From: an uncultured Clostridia bacterium
GTDB lineage: Bacteria > Bacillota > Peptococcia > Peptococcales > Peptococcaceae
NCBI GenBank assembly: GCA_944391285.1
Contig: CALXSY010000019.1
Location: 1-35,311 of the forward strand
Length of the DNA: 35,311 nt
Reading direction: 5' to 3'
Position 1 is the first letter of the stretch; each line of letters begins with the position of its first letter. Positions 7,382 through 17,497 of this stretch are shown one piece after another. The notes below the pieces were generated by a model that worked only from the letters and a program-made list of their open reading frames with translations, had not been told where the DNA came from and made no database searches. The position numbers and the translations under genes were made by a program.

Positions 7382-7585
7382 TTATGTTTTTATTTCTAAA
7401 ATATGCTCATCGGCAAAGGAATTTAATAAATCCTCAACTGCTTTTTTATTGCTTTTCGGATAAATCAAACAAGCTTCGCCTTTTTTACCGTCCAATGTTT
7501 TCAGCACCGCCAAACCGTCAGCGGCTTCCAAGATTCTTAAAAGCCTTGTTAAATCATGGCTCGACAGCTTAATTAAGGTTTTCAT
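7382..7585 (-). CDS. DUF4911-like small protein
   Basis: A 67-residue protein starting MKTLIKLSSHDLTRLLRILE. It reads like the short DUF4911 family, a small alpha/beta domain that I recall sitting beside U32 peptidase genes in Bacillota. No catalytic motif is evident. Its ATG directly follows the TAA stop of the U32 gene with no gap, so translation is coupled and a role alongside that tRNA-modifying protein is a reasonable guess. The family assignment is from memory and moderate. Confidence 0.65.
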   Translation of the reverse strand: MKTLIKLSSHDLTRLLRILEAADGLAVLKTLDGKKGEACLIYPKSNKKAVEDLLNSFADEHILEIKT

Positions 7586-8803
7586 TTACTCGCTTTCCTT
7601 TCTGATTAAATCCAGCGGATAAACCTTAAAAGGAACCTTTAAGCGAACAAGCATCTGGGCATTGGGCGCTTTTAATATAATATTTCCATCTTTGTCTTGC
7701 ATTTCCTCTATTTTCAGCTTAAATTGTTGATATTTAGGACTAAAAAATTCAATTTCATCGCCCACTTTGAAATGATTGCGCTGTTCAATAGTCGCTATGC
7801 CGCTTTCTTCGTCATAATCAACCACTACGCCGATAAAATCATAAGGTTTGATATAGCCGGAATGATTTAAAGTCAGCGCACCGTTTTCCGGTCTGCCGTA
7901 ATAAAACCCGGTGCAGTAGGGACGGTGGCTGACCTTTTCCAACTCCTGCATCCAATAATCATAATCGGGCTCTTCGCCCTTATATAAAGCATCCAGCACC
8001 GCCCGATAGGCTCTGACAATAGTTGCGGTGTAATATAAGCTTTTCATGCGCCCTTCGATTTTCAAACTGTCAATAGTGCCATTGAGCAAGTCAGCTAAAT
8101 GAGGCAAAAGGCACATATCCTGCGAATTGAAAACATAGCTGCCCCTCTCGTCCTCCTCAATGGCAAAATATTCACCGGGGCGCTTTTCCTCCACCAAAGC
8201 ATAATTCCAGCGGCAGGGCTGGGCGCATTCTCCTTTGTTGGCATCTCTGCCGGTCATATAGCAGCTCAATAAACATCTGCCCGAGTAAGAAATACACATC
8301 GCGCCATGGACAAAGGTTTCTATCTCCACGCCGGTTTTTTCTTTAATCTCCCTTATCTCTTCTAAGGACAATTCCCGTGCCAAAACTGCCCTTTGCACTC
8401 CCACATATTTCTGCCAAAACTCTACATCAGCCCAGTTGGTGGTGTTGGCTTGGGTGCTGATATGAATAGGCAACTCAGGCACAGTTTCGTGAGCCAGCAT
8501 AATTATACCAGGGTCTGCTACGATAATACCGTCAACCTTTAACTCATCTAATTCCTTTAAATATTCCTTTAAGCCAACTAAATCCTCATTGTGCGGAAAA
8601 ATATTAACTGTTACATATACCTTGACTTGATGCTCATGAGCATATTTTACTCCCTTTGCCAGCTCATCTTCGTCAAAATTGCCGGCAAATGCCCGCAAGC
8701 CGTATTTTTTGCCTGCCATATAGACCGCATCGGCGCCGTAATGAACAGCAAATTTTAGTTTTTCTAAATTGCCGGCCGGTGCCAGCAGCTCTACTTTGTG
8801 CAT
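7586..8803 (-). CDS. trhP: U32-family protein, probable tRNA U34 hydroxylation protein TrhP
   Basis: A 405-residue peptidase-U32-family protein. It begins KVELLAPAGNLEKLKFAVHYGADAVYMAGK in TIM-barrel fashion and carries the family cysteine cluster (GRCLLSC, then GECAQPCRW), which binds an iron-sulfur cluster in related proteins. TrhP proteins, once called collagenases, carry out prephenate-dependent hydroxylation of wobble uridine to 5-hydroxyuridine in tRNA. The preceding gene encodes the methyltransferase that finishes this modification in B. subtilis, which supports the call. The ATG at 8803 shares one base with the trmR stop (TGATG); a TTG just upstream is less likely. B. subtilis has two such genes (yrrN, yrrO) here; only one is seen in this window. 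Confidence 0.85.
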   Translation of the reverse strand: MHKVELLAPAGNLEKLKFAVHYGADAVYMAGKKYGLRAFAGNFDEDELAKGVKYAHEHQVKVYVTVNIFPHNEDLVGLKEYLKELDELKVDGIIVADPGIIMLAHETVPELPIHISTQANTTNWADVEFWQKYVGVQRAVLARELSLEEIREIKEKTGVEIETFVHGAMCISYSGRCLLSCYMTGRDANKGECAQPCRWNYALVEEKRPGEYFAIEEDERGSYVFNSQDMCLLPHLADLLNGTIDSLKIEGRMKSLYYTATIVRAYRAVLDALYKGEEPDYDYWMQELEKVSHRPYCTGFYYGRPENGALTLNHSGYIKPYDFIGVVVDYDEESGIATIEQRNHFKVGDEIEFFSPKYQQFKLKIEEMQDKDGNIILKAPNAQMLVRLKVPFKVYPLDLIRKESE

Positions 8804-9462
8804 CAATTTTCCTTCTTTCGTAAGATTAGTACTCCATCGCCTAAGGGAATCAGCGACGAATCGTATTTTGGATTGTCCCTCATGCTTTCTAAAAACTCCC
8901 GCATGCGGTAAACAAAGGTTTTGCGGCGGTGATTGGGATAGCTTAAATCCACCACCCAGCCGTTTAATAAAACATTGTCAGCGATAATCAACCCTCCCGG
9001 GGACAGCATTTTATCCAAGTGCGGGAAAAAGTTTAAATACTGCCCTTTGGCAGCATCCAAAAAGATGAAATCAAAGGTTTCTTTCTCTGCCAACTGCGGC
9101 AAATATTCCCGGGCATCAGCCAAAATAAGCTCTATCTTTTTTGCCGAACCGCTTTGCTCAAAGTAATATTGGGCGCGATTGGCTCGGTCTTCGTCCATTT
9201 CAATCGTTGTAATTTTCCCCCAAGGAGGCAAATTTTCTGCCATTGCCAAACTTGAGCGCCCGATAGCTGTGCCTATCTCCAAGATATGCTGAGGTTTCGC
9301 CATTTGCACCAGCAAACCTAAAAGATTCGCCACTTCATCCTCCACTATGGGAATATGGCTTTCCTCTGCTTCTTTTTTCTGCTCAGCGGCGATTGTGCCG
9401 CTCTCAGGCAATAAAGAGCGCAAATAATTTTGCAGTTCAACTGCCAGTACGTCCTTCATCAT
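8803..9462 (-). CDS. trmR: tRNA 5-hydroxyuridine O-methyltransferase TrmR
   Basis: A 219-residue SAM-dependent O-methyltransferase of the COMT-like family 3. It shows ILEIGTAIGRSSLAMAE (SAM-binding motif I), ITTIEMDEDRANRA with its acidic ribose-binding residue, DFIFLDAAKGQYLNF (metal-binding aspartate) and IIADNVLLNG. In B. subtilis the orthologue in the same gene order (yrrM, TrmR) methylates 5-hydroxyuridine to 5-methoxyuridine at tRNA position 34. Placement between mltG and trhP favours this over a generic catechol methyltransferase. Two adjacent ATG codons follow AAAGGTG; either could start translation. Its stop overlaps the trhP start by one base. Confidence 0.85.
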   Translation of the reverse strand: MMKDVLAVELQNYLRSLLPESGTIAAEQKKEAEESHIPIVEDEVANLLGLLVQMAKPQHILEIGTAIGRSSLAMAENLPPWGKITTIEMDEDRANRAQYYFEQSGSAKKIELILADAREYLPQLAEKETFDFIFLDAAKGQYLNFFPHLDKMLSPGGLIIADNVLLNGWVVDLSYPNHRRKTFVYRMREFLESMRDNPKYDSSLIPLGDGVLILRKKEN

Positions 9463-9476
9463 CTTTCACCTTTGGC

Positions 9477-10526
9477 TTAATAACCGTATTTTTTTCTATT
9501 TTCCAAATGTCCCTGATAATCTTCGGCAAAAACATGACCGATGCTTTCATCCTTGCTCCAGAGATAATACAAATAATCGGTATCCGCCGGCTGGCAGGCT
9601 GCTTCCAAGGATTTTAAGCCGGGACTGCAAATAGGTGTCGGCGGCAATCCGGTATATTTGTAAGTGTTATAAGGCGAATCATACTCTAAATCGCTGTATA
9701 AAACCACATCTTTTTCCTCCGGCAGAGCATAAAGCACAGTAGCATCACATTGCAAAGCCATGCCCTGAGCCAATCTGTTGAGATAAACAGAAGCGATATT
9801 GGCTCGTTCGCTGTCCAGCTTGGCTTCTGACTCAACCAAAGAAGCTAATATAACCATCTCTTTATCACTTAAGCCGCTTTGATTTTCCGGCAGCATTGCG
9901 CTTATTTCTGCAAAACGGTCAAGCATTGCACAGATAACCTCTCTGGGCTTACTGTTTACACCGATAATATAGGTGTCAGGGAATAAATACCCTTCCAAGC
10001 GATGCTCATTGGCTTCTAAATCAGCTAAAAATGGGTATTCGCTGAAAGGCTCATCTATAACTAACTGCCAAAATTCCTCTTCGGTCATTATCTCTGCACT
10101 GACAAACACTTGAACAATATCCTTTAAGGTATAACCCTCCGGAATGGTAAACTTTTTCACCTCACCGATACCCTTTAAAATCTTCTCGGTTATCTCCTCT
10201 ATACTCATGCTGGGGCTGAGCTCAAAGCTTCCGGAACGTAGCTTGCCGTCATTGCCGCTTTTTTTCACATAATGCACAAACGCCAGCTCGCTGCGGATCA
10301 GCCCGTCTTCCTTTAGCGCTGAAGCAATGGATTTAGTTGTTGCTCCGCTTGAAATTTCAAAAACTTGCGTTTGGGTAATTTGGGCATTGCAGGGCTTAGT
10401 GGAAAATACCTGCTGATAAGCTACAGTTGCTCCTATAATCAGTATAACCACTATTGTGATTAGGATAAACAATTTATTTTTCTTTATTTTGTATTTCTTT
10501 GGTGATGAATGTTTACTGGAATTCAT
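9477..10526 (-). CDS. mltG: Endolytic murein transglycosylase MltG
   Basis: A 349-residue YceG-like protein that cleaves nascent glycan strands at the membrane. A basic N-terminus is followed by one membrane anchor (about 19-41), a LysM-like region (about 50-140), and the catalytic domain. That domain contains LASLVESEAK, whose first glutamate is the expected catalytic residue, and the C-terminal NTYKYTGLPPTPICSPG motif. The ATG at 10526 follows GAGGTG; an in-frame ATG twelve bases upstream precedes that site and is unlikely. A TATAAT-like element lies at 10562-10567 without a good -35, so it may be read from its own promoter or from the addBA operon, 95 bases or so upstream. Confidence 0.93.
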   Translation of the reverse strand: MNSSKHSSPKKYKIKKNKLFILITIVVILIIGATVAYQQVFSTKPCNAQITQTQVFEISSGATTKSIASALKEDGLIRSELAFVHYVKKSGNDGKLRSGSFELSPSMSIEEITEKILKGIGEVKKFTIPEGYTLKDIVQVFVSAEIMTEEEFWQLVIDEPFSEYPFLADLEANEHRLEGYLFPDTYIIGVNSKPREVICAMLDRFAEISAMLPENQSGLSDKEMVILASLVESEAKLDSERANIASVYLNRLAQGMALQCDATVLYALPEEKDVVLYSDLEYDSPYNTYKYTGLPPTPICSPGLKSLEAACQPADTDYLYYLWSKDESIGHVFAEDYQGHLENRKKYGY

Positions 10527-10633
10527 AGTGCACCTCATGGTTATAAATTTGTCTAAATTTTATTATACTACATTTTTTGCATTATTGGTAGAGTAATTTA
10601 AGTAAAGTTTATATATTTTGTTTTTTATTTGAA

Positions 10634-13600
10634 TTACTTGGCGGTTTTTACTTCTATTGCCCGCTTGCTATTGAGCAGATATAAATATGTTTCTTTTAAC
10701 GGCTCCTGCCAGATTTGTTCTATCGCCTGAGCATAAAGCTTTAGCTGGCTGTAATAGCTTTGGACAAACTCCTCCTCTTTTGCCGGCGGCACATGATTGC
10801 TCTTATAATCGACTAAAACCCAGCCGTCTTCCTCCAGCCACATGCAGTCGATGATACCTTGAATCAAAATCGTGCAGGGCTTTTCTGTCTCGTCAGCTAT
10901 TTTTAAAGGCAGCGTAAAGGCTTTTTCCCGATAGACCAGTTTATTTTTCCTCATTCTCTCTCCCAAAGGGCTTTGGAAAAAGCTGTCAATAGCCTTTAGA
11001 TCGATTTCGTCCAAGCTGTTGGCAGGAATAATATTGCGGCTGATTAAATCCTCCGCTACCTTTTTCAGATATTCCAAATCAATCTCTTTTTTTAAATCAA
11101 CCTCGCTGATGATGCGGTGCATTATCGTTCCTTTTTCTGCCGCCGAAAGGGTGGATTTATTTTGCCAAAACTGTTCGGAGGAAAAATCGCTTTTGCTCAC
11201 AAAGTGGGTATGCAGCATTTTTTTATTATTCACAGCGCTGACGCTGGTTTTGGTGGGAATAAACACTTGCCCTTGATAAGGATACAGCCAGCTCAGGGCT
11301 TCTTTTAACGCCTCATCTTCCGGTGGATTGTCTTTTTCCGTCTCATTTTTTTCTTCGGTCGCTTCTTCCTCTGAAGAGACATCCAAGGATTTAAACTCCC
11401 ATTGAGCCTTTAAATCCCCTTGCTTAGCCTTTAAAATATTAAGCCAGTCCATATAGCTCTGCTCTTTATCTTCCTCCGGGTTTATTTCCTGGCCGATAAA
11501 ATATAAAATTTCGCGGGCTCGGGTCATTGCTACATACAAAATGCGTTTTTCCTCTGCCAAAAGAGCCTCTTTTTTCTTATTTTTGAGCACTTCAGTGCAA
11601 ACAGTAGGATATTTTACCCGCTCCTTTAAATCGACATTGGGCAAAATCAAGCCTAAATTTTTATCCAGCAAAACTTCGGCCGTGTAGTCTTTGGCAAAAA
11701 ACTTTTTGCTCATTAGCGGCAGAAATACCACTGGAAACTCCAGACCTTTGCTTTGGTGGATACTCATAATCCGCACCACGTCCACATTTTCACCGATTAA
11801 GGGCGCCGGCTCGATATTTTGATTTTTCTTCTGCATCTGCTCGATGAAGTCCAAAAACATAAACAGCCCGTGAAAATTGGTTTGCTCATACTGCAAAGCT
11901 TTATCATAAAGAGCCTCCAAATTGTTTCTGCGTTCCAAGCCGTTGGGCAAAATAGCGGCATACTCCAAAAGATGACACTGCAAAAATAATCTATTCAAAA
12001 GCTCGCTCAAAGAGCACTGCACTGCCCAAGTGCGGAATTGCGCCAGCATCTGCAATGTAGTTTTCGCTTTTTCCTTTAAGCCACACTCTTCATCTTCCGC
12101 CGCTTTTTCCAAACAGTCATACAAATTTCCCTGCTCGGATAGCTGCCGGATGGTCAGCAGTTCCTCATCGGAATAATTGGTAAATCCGATAAAAGGCGCC
12201 CGTAAAACCGCCGCCAAAGGCAAATCCTGCTGCGGATTGTCCAAAATTTTCAGCAAATCCAAGGTAATCTGCACTTCCCAGGAAGAAAAATAACCGCTTT
12301 TTTTCTCCAGATAGCAGGGAATTTCCTGCCTAGTCAGATAATCATAAATTTCCCCGGCGCCGTTGGTCGGTGCCCGCATGATAATAACCATATCTTTGTA
12401 GCAAATGGGACGATAGCCGTCTATTTGCTTATCATAAATGGGCTGTTTATCTCGGATCAAACGCTTTATTTCCTGAGCAATAACCTGCGCTTCCTTGGTA
12501 ACCTCTTTAATTTCCTGCTTTTTCTCTTCTTCCTCGTCGTCTTCCGTTGGCTTATCGTCAGCATTTTTGGCAATACTCCAGACTTTCAGCGGCTGATCTT
12601 CCACCTCTTCGTTATGATAATACTCGGCGCCGAATTCCATCATAGCTGTCGCCTTATAAGCGGGATTTTCATCACCGCCGGGCATGAGAATAGTGAATAG
12701 ATCATTAGTGCCGGTGACAATATTGGCGCGGCTGCGGAAATTTTTATTCATATCGATTTTATTTTCCGCCTTAAAGCTGTCATATTTGCCTTTAAACAAA
12801 CTGGGATTTGCCATGCGGAAGCTGTAGATGCTTTGCTTAATATCGCCCACCATGAAATAGTTATCCTCTCGGCTCACAGCCAGCATAACCTTTTCCTGCA
12901 AATCATTGGTGTCCTGATACTCGTCAATCAGCACCGCCTCATAGCGCTCCTTTAATTCCTTGGCTAAAAGAGTAAGCTCTCCTTTTTTATCATACAAAAG
13001 CTCCAATGCCAAATGACCCATATCATCAAAATCCAAAATATTTTTTTGGCATTTGGCAAACTCATAATATTCCCCAAAGCCGTAGGTCATAAGCCCTAAC
13101 TCCCGCACAAAGGGATAAATCTCCGCCAAATCCGCTTTAGCCTGCGAGGAATGGGCATTGGCTAAGGAAGCTTGCAGATTGACAAAAATATTCTTTGCCT
13201 CTTTATAAATGCTCACCGCTTGGTTATAATATTCGCCGGCTTTTTGATTTTTCCGCACTGTCAGATTAAACATCTCCTGGCGGTCGGTGAATTCGATAAA
13301 TGCATCTAAGCTGTTTTGGAGCTGGTCCGCTCCTTTTTCCGCCAAGGTTAAATCACTTATAAAGCCCGGCAAATATTTCTCCTTGCTTTTGTCGTCCATT
13401 TGGCAATATTCAACCGCTTTTTGCAAAAGCTGGATAATCTGCGCCATCTTTACAGTAGCTTCATTTTGCATATATCCTAACCAGATTTCGGTATCCGCAA
13501 GGCTCTTGCCCAAATTTTTCAGCCAGCTTTCATAATCGGGCATAGCAATAGCCTGCTCATAAAGGGAGAAGATGATTTGGCGAATATTTTCGTCCTCACT

Positions 13601-14080
13601 GCCGCCGTAGCGCTCCAAAAGTTCACGGAAAACATCGTCATTTTGCTGATATTTAAACTCTAAATAATCATCTAGTGCCTGCTCCTTTAAAAGCTGGCAC
13701 TCCACCTCATTGGCGACTTTCATATTAGCGTCAATATCCAAAAGATAATAATACTCTCTCAATAAATCCAAGCAAAAGGAGTGAATAGTGGTGATGGCAG
13801 CATTGTTTAAAAGCAGGCACTGCTCATTCAGATACGCAGAATGGGGATTTTCTGCCAACTTTTGATACAATGCCTCCGCTATGCGGTTTTTCATCTCGCC
13901 GGCAGCCGCCTTGGTAAAGGTTACGACCAATAATTTATCAGCCGACACTTTTTCCTCGGCAATCATTTTGATTATCCTCTCTACCAATACTCGGGTTTTG
14001 CCGCTGCCGGCACCGGCAGAGAGTAAGATGCTGTCTCCTCTTTTATTGATTGCTTGCTCCTGCGCGGGGGTATAATTCAT
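10634..14080 (-). CDS. addA: AddA helicase-nuclease subunit
   Basis: A 1148-residue UvrD-like superfamily 1A helicase fused to a RecB-family nuclease. The Q motif and Walker A (SAGAGSGKT, about 21-29) open the protein. LIDEYQDTNDLQ is the Walker B box, VRIMSIHQSKGLEFPVV and LYVAMTRARE are helicase motifs V and VI, and VLVDYKSNHV near the C-terminus is the nuclease site. With AddB it unwinds and resects double-strand ends for RecA loading at Chi. Start and the addB stop share ATGA, so production is coupled. The linker near residues 890-925 is strongly acidic. Length is slightly below the B. subtilis protein but complete. Confidence 0.97.
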   Translation of the reverse strand: MNYTPAQEQAINKRGDSILLSAGAGSGKTRVLVERIIKMIAEEKVSADKLLVVTFTKAAAGEMKNRIAEALYQKLAENPHSAYLNEQCLLLNNAAITTIHSFCLDLLREYYYLLDIDANMKVANEVECQLLKEQALDDYLEFKYQQNDDVFRELLERYGGSEDENIRQIIFSLYEQAIAMPDYESWLKNLGKSLADTEIWLGYMQNEATVKMAQIIQLLQKAVEYCQMDDKSKEKYLPGFISDLTLAEKGADQLQNSLDAFIEFTDRQEMFNLTVRKNQKAGEYYNQAVSIYKEAKNIFVNLQASLANAHSSQAKADLAEIYPFVRELGLMTYGFGEYYEFAKCQKNILDFDDMGHLALELLYDKKGELTLLAKELKERYEAVLIDEYQDTNDLQEKVMLAVSREDNYFMVGDIKQSIYSFRMANPSLFKGKYDSFKAENKIDMNKNFRSRANIVTGTNDLFTILMPGGDENPAYKATAMMEFGAEYYHNEEVEDQPLKVWSIAKNADDKPTEDDEEEEKKQEIKEVTKEAQVIAQEIKRLIRDKQPIYDKQIDGYRPICYKDMVIIMRAPTNGAGEIYDYLTRQEIPCYLEKKSGYFSSWEVQITLDLLKILDNPQQDLPLAAVLRAPFIGFTNYSDEELLTIRQLSEQGNLYDCLEKAAEDEECGLKEKAKTTLQMLAQFRTWAVQCSLSELLNRLFLQCHLLEYAAILPNGLERRNNLEALYDKALQYEQTNFHGLFMFLDFIEQMQKKNQNIEPAPLIGENVDVVRIMSIHQSKGLEFPVVFLPLMSKKFFAKDYTAEVLLDKNLGLILPNVDLKERVKYPTVCTEVLKNKKKEALLAEEKRILYVAMTRAREILYFIGQEINPEEDKEQSYMDWLNILKAKQGDLKAQWEFKSLDVSSEEEATEEKNETEKDNPPEDEALKEALSWLYPYQGQVFIPTKTSVSAVNNKKMLHTHFVSKSDFSSEQFWQNKSTLSAAEKGTIMHRIISEVDLKKEIDLEYLKKVAEDLISRNIIPANSLDEIDLKAIDSFFQSPLGERMRKNKLVYREKAFTLPLKIADETEKPCTILIQGIIDCMWLEEDGWVLVDYKSNHVPPAKEEEFVQSYYSQLKLYAQAIEQIWQEPLKETYLYLLNSKRAIEVKTAK

Positions 14081-17000
14081 GAGTTTTCCTCCTCAAGCTT
14101 AGTCCAAACCTCTTTGCGGGAAAGTTTGGTCAAAGTATTGTAGCTCAAAGTCTCCTGAGCACGGAAACGGCAGATACTGCTGTAATTGCAGTATTTGCAG
14201 CCGTCTTTGCTTTTGTAGCGGTAAGGGGCTTTGGCAAAATTGCCCTTTAAAATCTCCGCACCGGTTTTTTTAATTATTTCCGCCGTGTGCTTTTCTAATG
14301 CCGCAAACTGCTCCTTAGTGGCTACGGCGCTGTATTGGTCAAAAAGGTTGTCCTGCTTTTCTTTAGGCGGATTTATGCCATGCTCCCTCAAACATTCCTT
14401 GCCCTCTTTTTTCAGCTTAATCGGCAGGATATCGCTTTCCATTTTGGAGCTGAATTTATTATCCGCCAGACAAATCGGCTCTAACTCCCCTAAAAGCAAG
14501 CCTTTGGGTCTGATTTCCTTTAAATATTTTTTCTTGGCTTCTTCAGCGGTTAATTTGCGTTTCTCGCTGATGAAAGGATTTTTGATATAGCGGTAAAGCA
14601 CCCCTGCACCCTCATAGCCGGGAAGTTTTTTTAAGGTCACATTCAAATAAGTGATTAATTGCAGCTTTAAGCCATAGTAAACTTCGTCCAAAGGCAAGTC
14701 GTTATTACCCGATTTAAAATCGATAATGCGCAGATATTTCTTCTCTCTGCCTTGGGCAGCTTCCAGCAAATCTATCCTGCCTCTGAGATAAATTTTAGTG
14801 TTATCCTCCAAAGTCAAGGTGAATTCTTCCTCGCCCATACCGAAAGTCAGCTCTGTTTTTAAGGTGCGGAACGCTCCTTGGCGGCTGTTTTGGGCTAAAT
14901 CAGCAGCGCTTTTGCTTAAAGTCGCATAAAGCTTGTCCTTGAGATAGCGATAGCGGCCGCTTGAAAGCAAAATTTCACTTTCTAACTGGGGCAGTAATTC
15001 TGTCACAACCTCATGGATTAATCTTGCCAGCTCTTCGTCCGCAATCGTCGACCAATCCAAACTTAATTCCAGCATTTTGTTAGTCAAATCTTCCATGGCT
15101 TTATGATAAAACTGCCCGATATTCATCTTATCCAGAGTATAAATATCCCGCTCCTTCAGACGGAGGATATAGTTAAGAAAATAGGCATAAGGGCAGGAAT
15201 TGTATTTTTCTACCGCCGAAACACTCAATTTTAACCCCTTAGCCAAAGCAGTTTTCATGGCTAACGGCTCTTGGGGCGGTTCTTTTTGCATTTGTTTGAT
15301 TATTTCCAGCCGGCTCGGCGCATTTTGCTCATACCAATTAATGATCGTCTGTGCCTCATTTGGCGGCAATAATTGCTCGTCCTTATTTTGCAGGGCTTTT
15401 AAGGCGGTACTGGCAGAAATATGCCGATCTGAAAGATTGTCCTGCCAAAATTTTTCCTCATCAATGATAATTCCGCCGGCAAACATTTTGTTTAACTTAG
15501 CAACAATCGCCGAGCTTCTTTGGCTTTTGCCCTCAGAATCCGCCAAAGCATAAGTGAGATACAGCCTCTCAGCCGGCGCTGTCAGAGTTTTATAAATGCT
15601 GAATTCTTCATCGTAAATTTTCTCCAGCGCATCAACCCAGCCAAAGCGCCGCAGGACGCTTAATTCCGGCAAAGTAAATACGCCCTGTGCTGCGGCTTTA
15701 GCCGGTAAAACACCTTCATTAACTCCTAAAAGCACCACCGCTTTTACATTGCTGAGCCGGGAGCGTTTGGGCGAGCCGATGAAAACCTGATCCAGCCCTA
15801 AGGGAATTTTGCCCAAAGAGATATTGCTGAATGCCGTTTGCAACAAAACGGCTATTTCCTTAAGCTCCGTTTTTTCTTCGCCGTTCAGCTCCAGCAGCTG
15901 AGCAAATACCTTCACTAATGTCTCCCAAATCTGCCCGTGAATCTGCGCTAAGGTATAATCCCCCTGCTCCAGAGCTTCATTTTGCCATTTTGCCAGCTGA
16001 GACGGCACCTGCAAAGCTTCTAAATAAGCCATCAGGCGGCTTAAGACTTCTTTTGCACTAACCTTGCCCCGCAAATTTTTAAGCAGCTCCGCTAAAGGCA
16101 GAGCAATACGTCGGCGCAAGTCGTTGAGATGGAATAAATCCTCCTCGCTCCAAGGATTTCTGCTTTCCCATTGGTTGCTTTTGCCCTGCCACGCCCACGG
16201 TACAGGGCTCAGCCAGGCAGCAGCTCCTTTGATGCCTGAGCTCAGGCAATAGTTTTCTAAGGTGTCGATTTCTTCTTTCTCCAAGCACAGCAAATCACTG
16301 CGCAGATAGCCGAAAACGCTTTTGTAGCTCCAGTTGCTCAAAGAAATCTCCAGAATATTGTTGATCAATTCTAAAAGCGGATGGGTGAAAAGGCGGGTGT
16401 TTTCGTCCAAGAAGTAAGGTATTTGATAAAGGGGAAATATTTTCGCCAGATAATTTTGATAAACGGTCAAATCCGCCACCATAACGGCGATTTCGTTATA
16501 GCGCAAGCCTTGGGTGCGCACCAGCGAGCGCACGATAATAGCCGCCGTTTCCACTTCATGCTTGGCATTTTGGCACTCGATAATTTGAACAGCGTTATCA
16601 TGCTCAGCAAAAGGCTCAATTTTGCGCAAATCATAATTTTTTTCCAGATAATTTAAAGCCGGAGCTTTCTGAGGATTTTCCCATTGCAGATTGACAATCT
16701 CGCAATGGCAATGATTTTTCACTGCCAGATCCTGCAAATATGCAAAATTTCTCCTTTGCTTGGCAAACAAAGAAGTATCCGTTTTATCATCCAAGCAAAG
16801 GGCAATCACTACCTTAGCCGCTTGGCGCAGGAATTGCTCAATGAGTTTCAGCTGCTGCATAGTGAAATATTCAAAGCCGTCGATATAGATAACCGCTTCA
16901 TTTAAAATATTTCTGCGTTCCAATAAAGCGGTCAATTCGTTTATAATACCGCTTTCGTCCAGCCAATCCCGGCTTAAAAGGCTTTGGGTATATGCTTCTT

Positions 17001-17484
17001 GAATCAGGGCGATTTCCTGCGCCTTAGCCTCTAATAAGCCCGTTTTTTCCGCCTTCAAGCTCTCGGCTATCTCCAAAGCGCTGCTGCCGGTGCGGTTTAA
17101 TTCATCTAAGGTTTCGCTGATGGCTTTTAAATAGCCGAAATGCTTTAATGCTCCTTGAGCATAATTTAATCTATCACGGTTTTGCTCGATAATACTGCGC
17201 AAAAGCATGATTTTGCCTAATTCGTCCAAGATTAATGGATTTTTCTCGCCGTATTTTTCCAGCATTTTTTTGGCTAATCTCTCAAAGCTCATTACCTCAA
17301 TCATGCCCAAGCCTTGCAGCTCCGGCTGCGAAGATAAGCTGTATTCGACCGAAAAGGTTGTTTGCTCGGGAGATAGATGATAAATCATCTGCCGAGGATA
17401 GTTTTGATGCACTTTTTTGATATCTTGCCGTATATAATGGCTTTTGCCGGCGCCGGAACGCCCGATGATTAATTCTACTCCCAC
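14077..17484 (-). CDS. addB: AddB helicase-nuclease subunit
   Basis: A 1135-residue partner of AddA. It begins with GRSGAGKS (Walker A, residues 8-15). The helicase-like body is followed by a RecB-type nuclease domain, with IIDFKSGNN as its catalytic strand. The Fe-S staple is present: one cysteine in NSCPYAYF ahead of the nuclease and three in the C-terminal CKYCNYSSIC. AddB is the Chi-recognising subunit in this family. The start is GTG at 17484 with AAGGGAGAG upstream. It is 13 bases downstream of the TIGR04086-like gene, which suggests a three-gene operon. Confidence 0.97.
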   Translation of the reverse strand: MGVELIIGRSGAGKSHYIRQDIKKVHQNYPRQMIYHLSPEQTTFSVEYSLSSQPELQGLGMIEVMSFERLAKKMLEKYGEKNPLILDELGKIMLLRSIIEQNRDRLNYAQGALKHFGYLKAISETLDELNRTGSSALEIAESLKAEKTGLLEAKAQEIALIQEAYTQSLLSRDWLDESGIINELTALLERRNILNEAVIYIDGFEYFTMQQLKLIEQFLRQAAKVVIALCLDDKTDTSLFAKQRRNFAYLQDLAVKNHCHCEIVNLQWENPQKAPALNYLEKNYDLRKIEPFAEHDNAVQIIECQNAKHEVETAAIIVRSLVRTQGLRYNEIAVMVADLTVYQNYLAKIFPLYQIPYFLDENTRLFTHPLLELINNILEISLSNWSYKSVFGYLRSDLLCLEKEEIDTLENYCLSSGIKGAAAWLSPVPWAWQGKSNQWESRNPWSEEDLFHLNDLRRRIALPLAELLKNLRGKVSAKEVLSRLMAYLEALQVPSQLAKWQNEALEQGDYTLAQIHGQIWETLVKVFAQLLELNGEEKTELKEIAVLLQTAFSNISLGKIPLGLDQVFIGSPKRSRLSNVKAVVLLGVNEGVLPAKAAAQGVFTLPELSVLRRFGWVDALEKIYDEEFSIYKTLTAPAERLYLTYALADSEGKSQRSSAIVAKLNKMFAGGIIIDEEKFWQDNLSDRHISASTALKALQNKDEQLLPPNEAQTIINWYEQNAPSRLEIIKQMQKEPPQEPLAMKTALAKGLKLSVSAVEKYNSCPYAYFLNYILRLKERDIYTLDKMNIGQFYHKAMEDLTNKMLELSLDWSTIADEELARLIHEVVTELLPQLESEILLSSGRYRYLKDKLYATLSKSAADLAQNSRQGAFRTLKTELTFGMGEEEFTLTLEDNTKIYLRGRIDLLEAAQGREKKYLRIIDFKSGNNDLPLDEVYYGLKLQLITYLNVTLKKLPGYEGAGVLYRYIKNPFISEKRKLTAEEAKKKYLKEIRPKGLLLGELEPICLADNKFSSKMESDILPIKLKKEGKECLREHGINPPKEKQDNLFDQYSAVATKEQFAALEKHTAEIIKKTGAEILKGNFAKAPYRYKSKDGCKYCNYSSICRFRAQETLSYNTLTKLSRKEVWTKLEEENS

Positions 17485-17497
17485 AAATACTCTCCCT

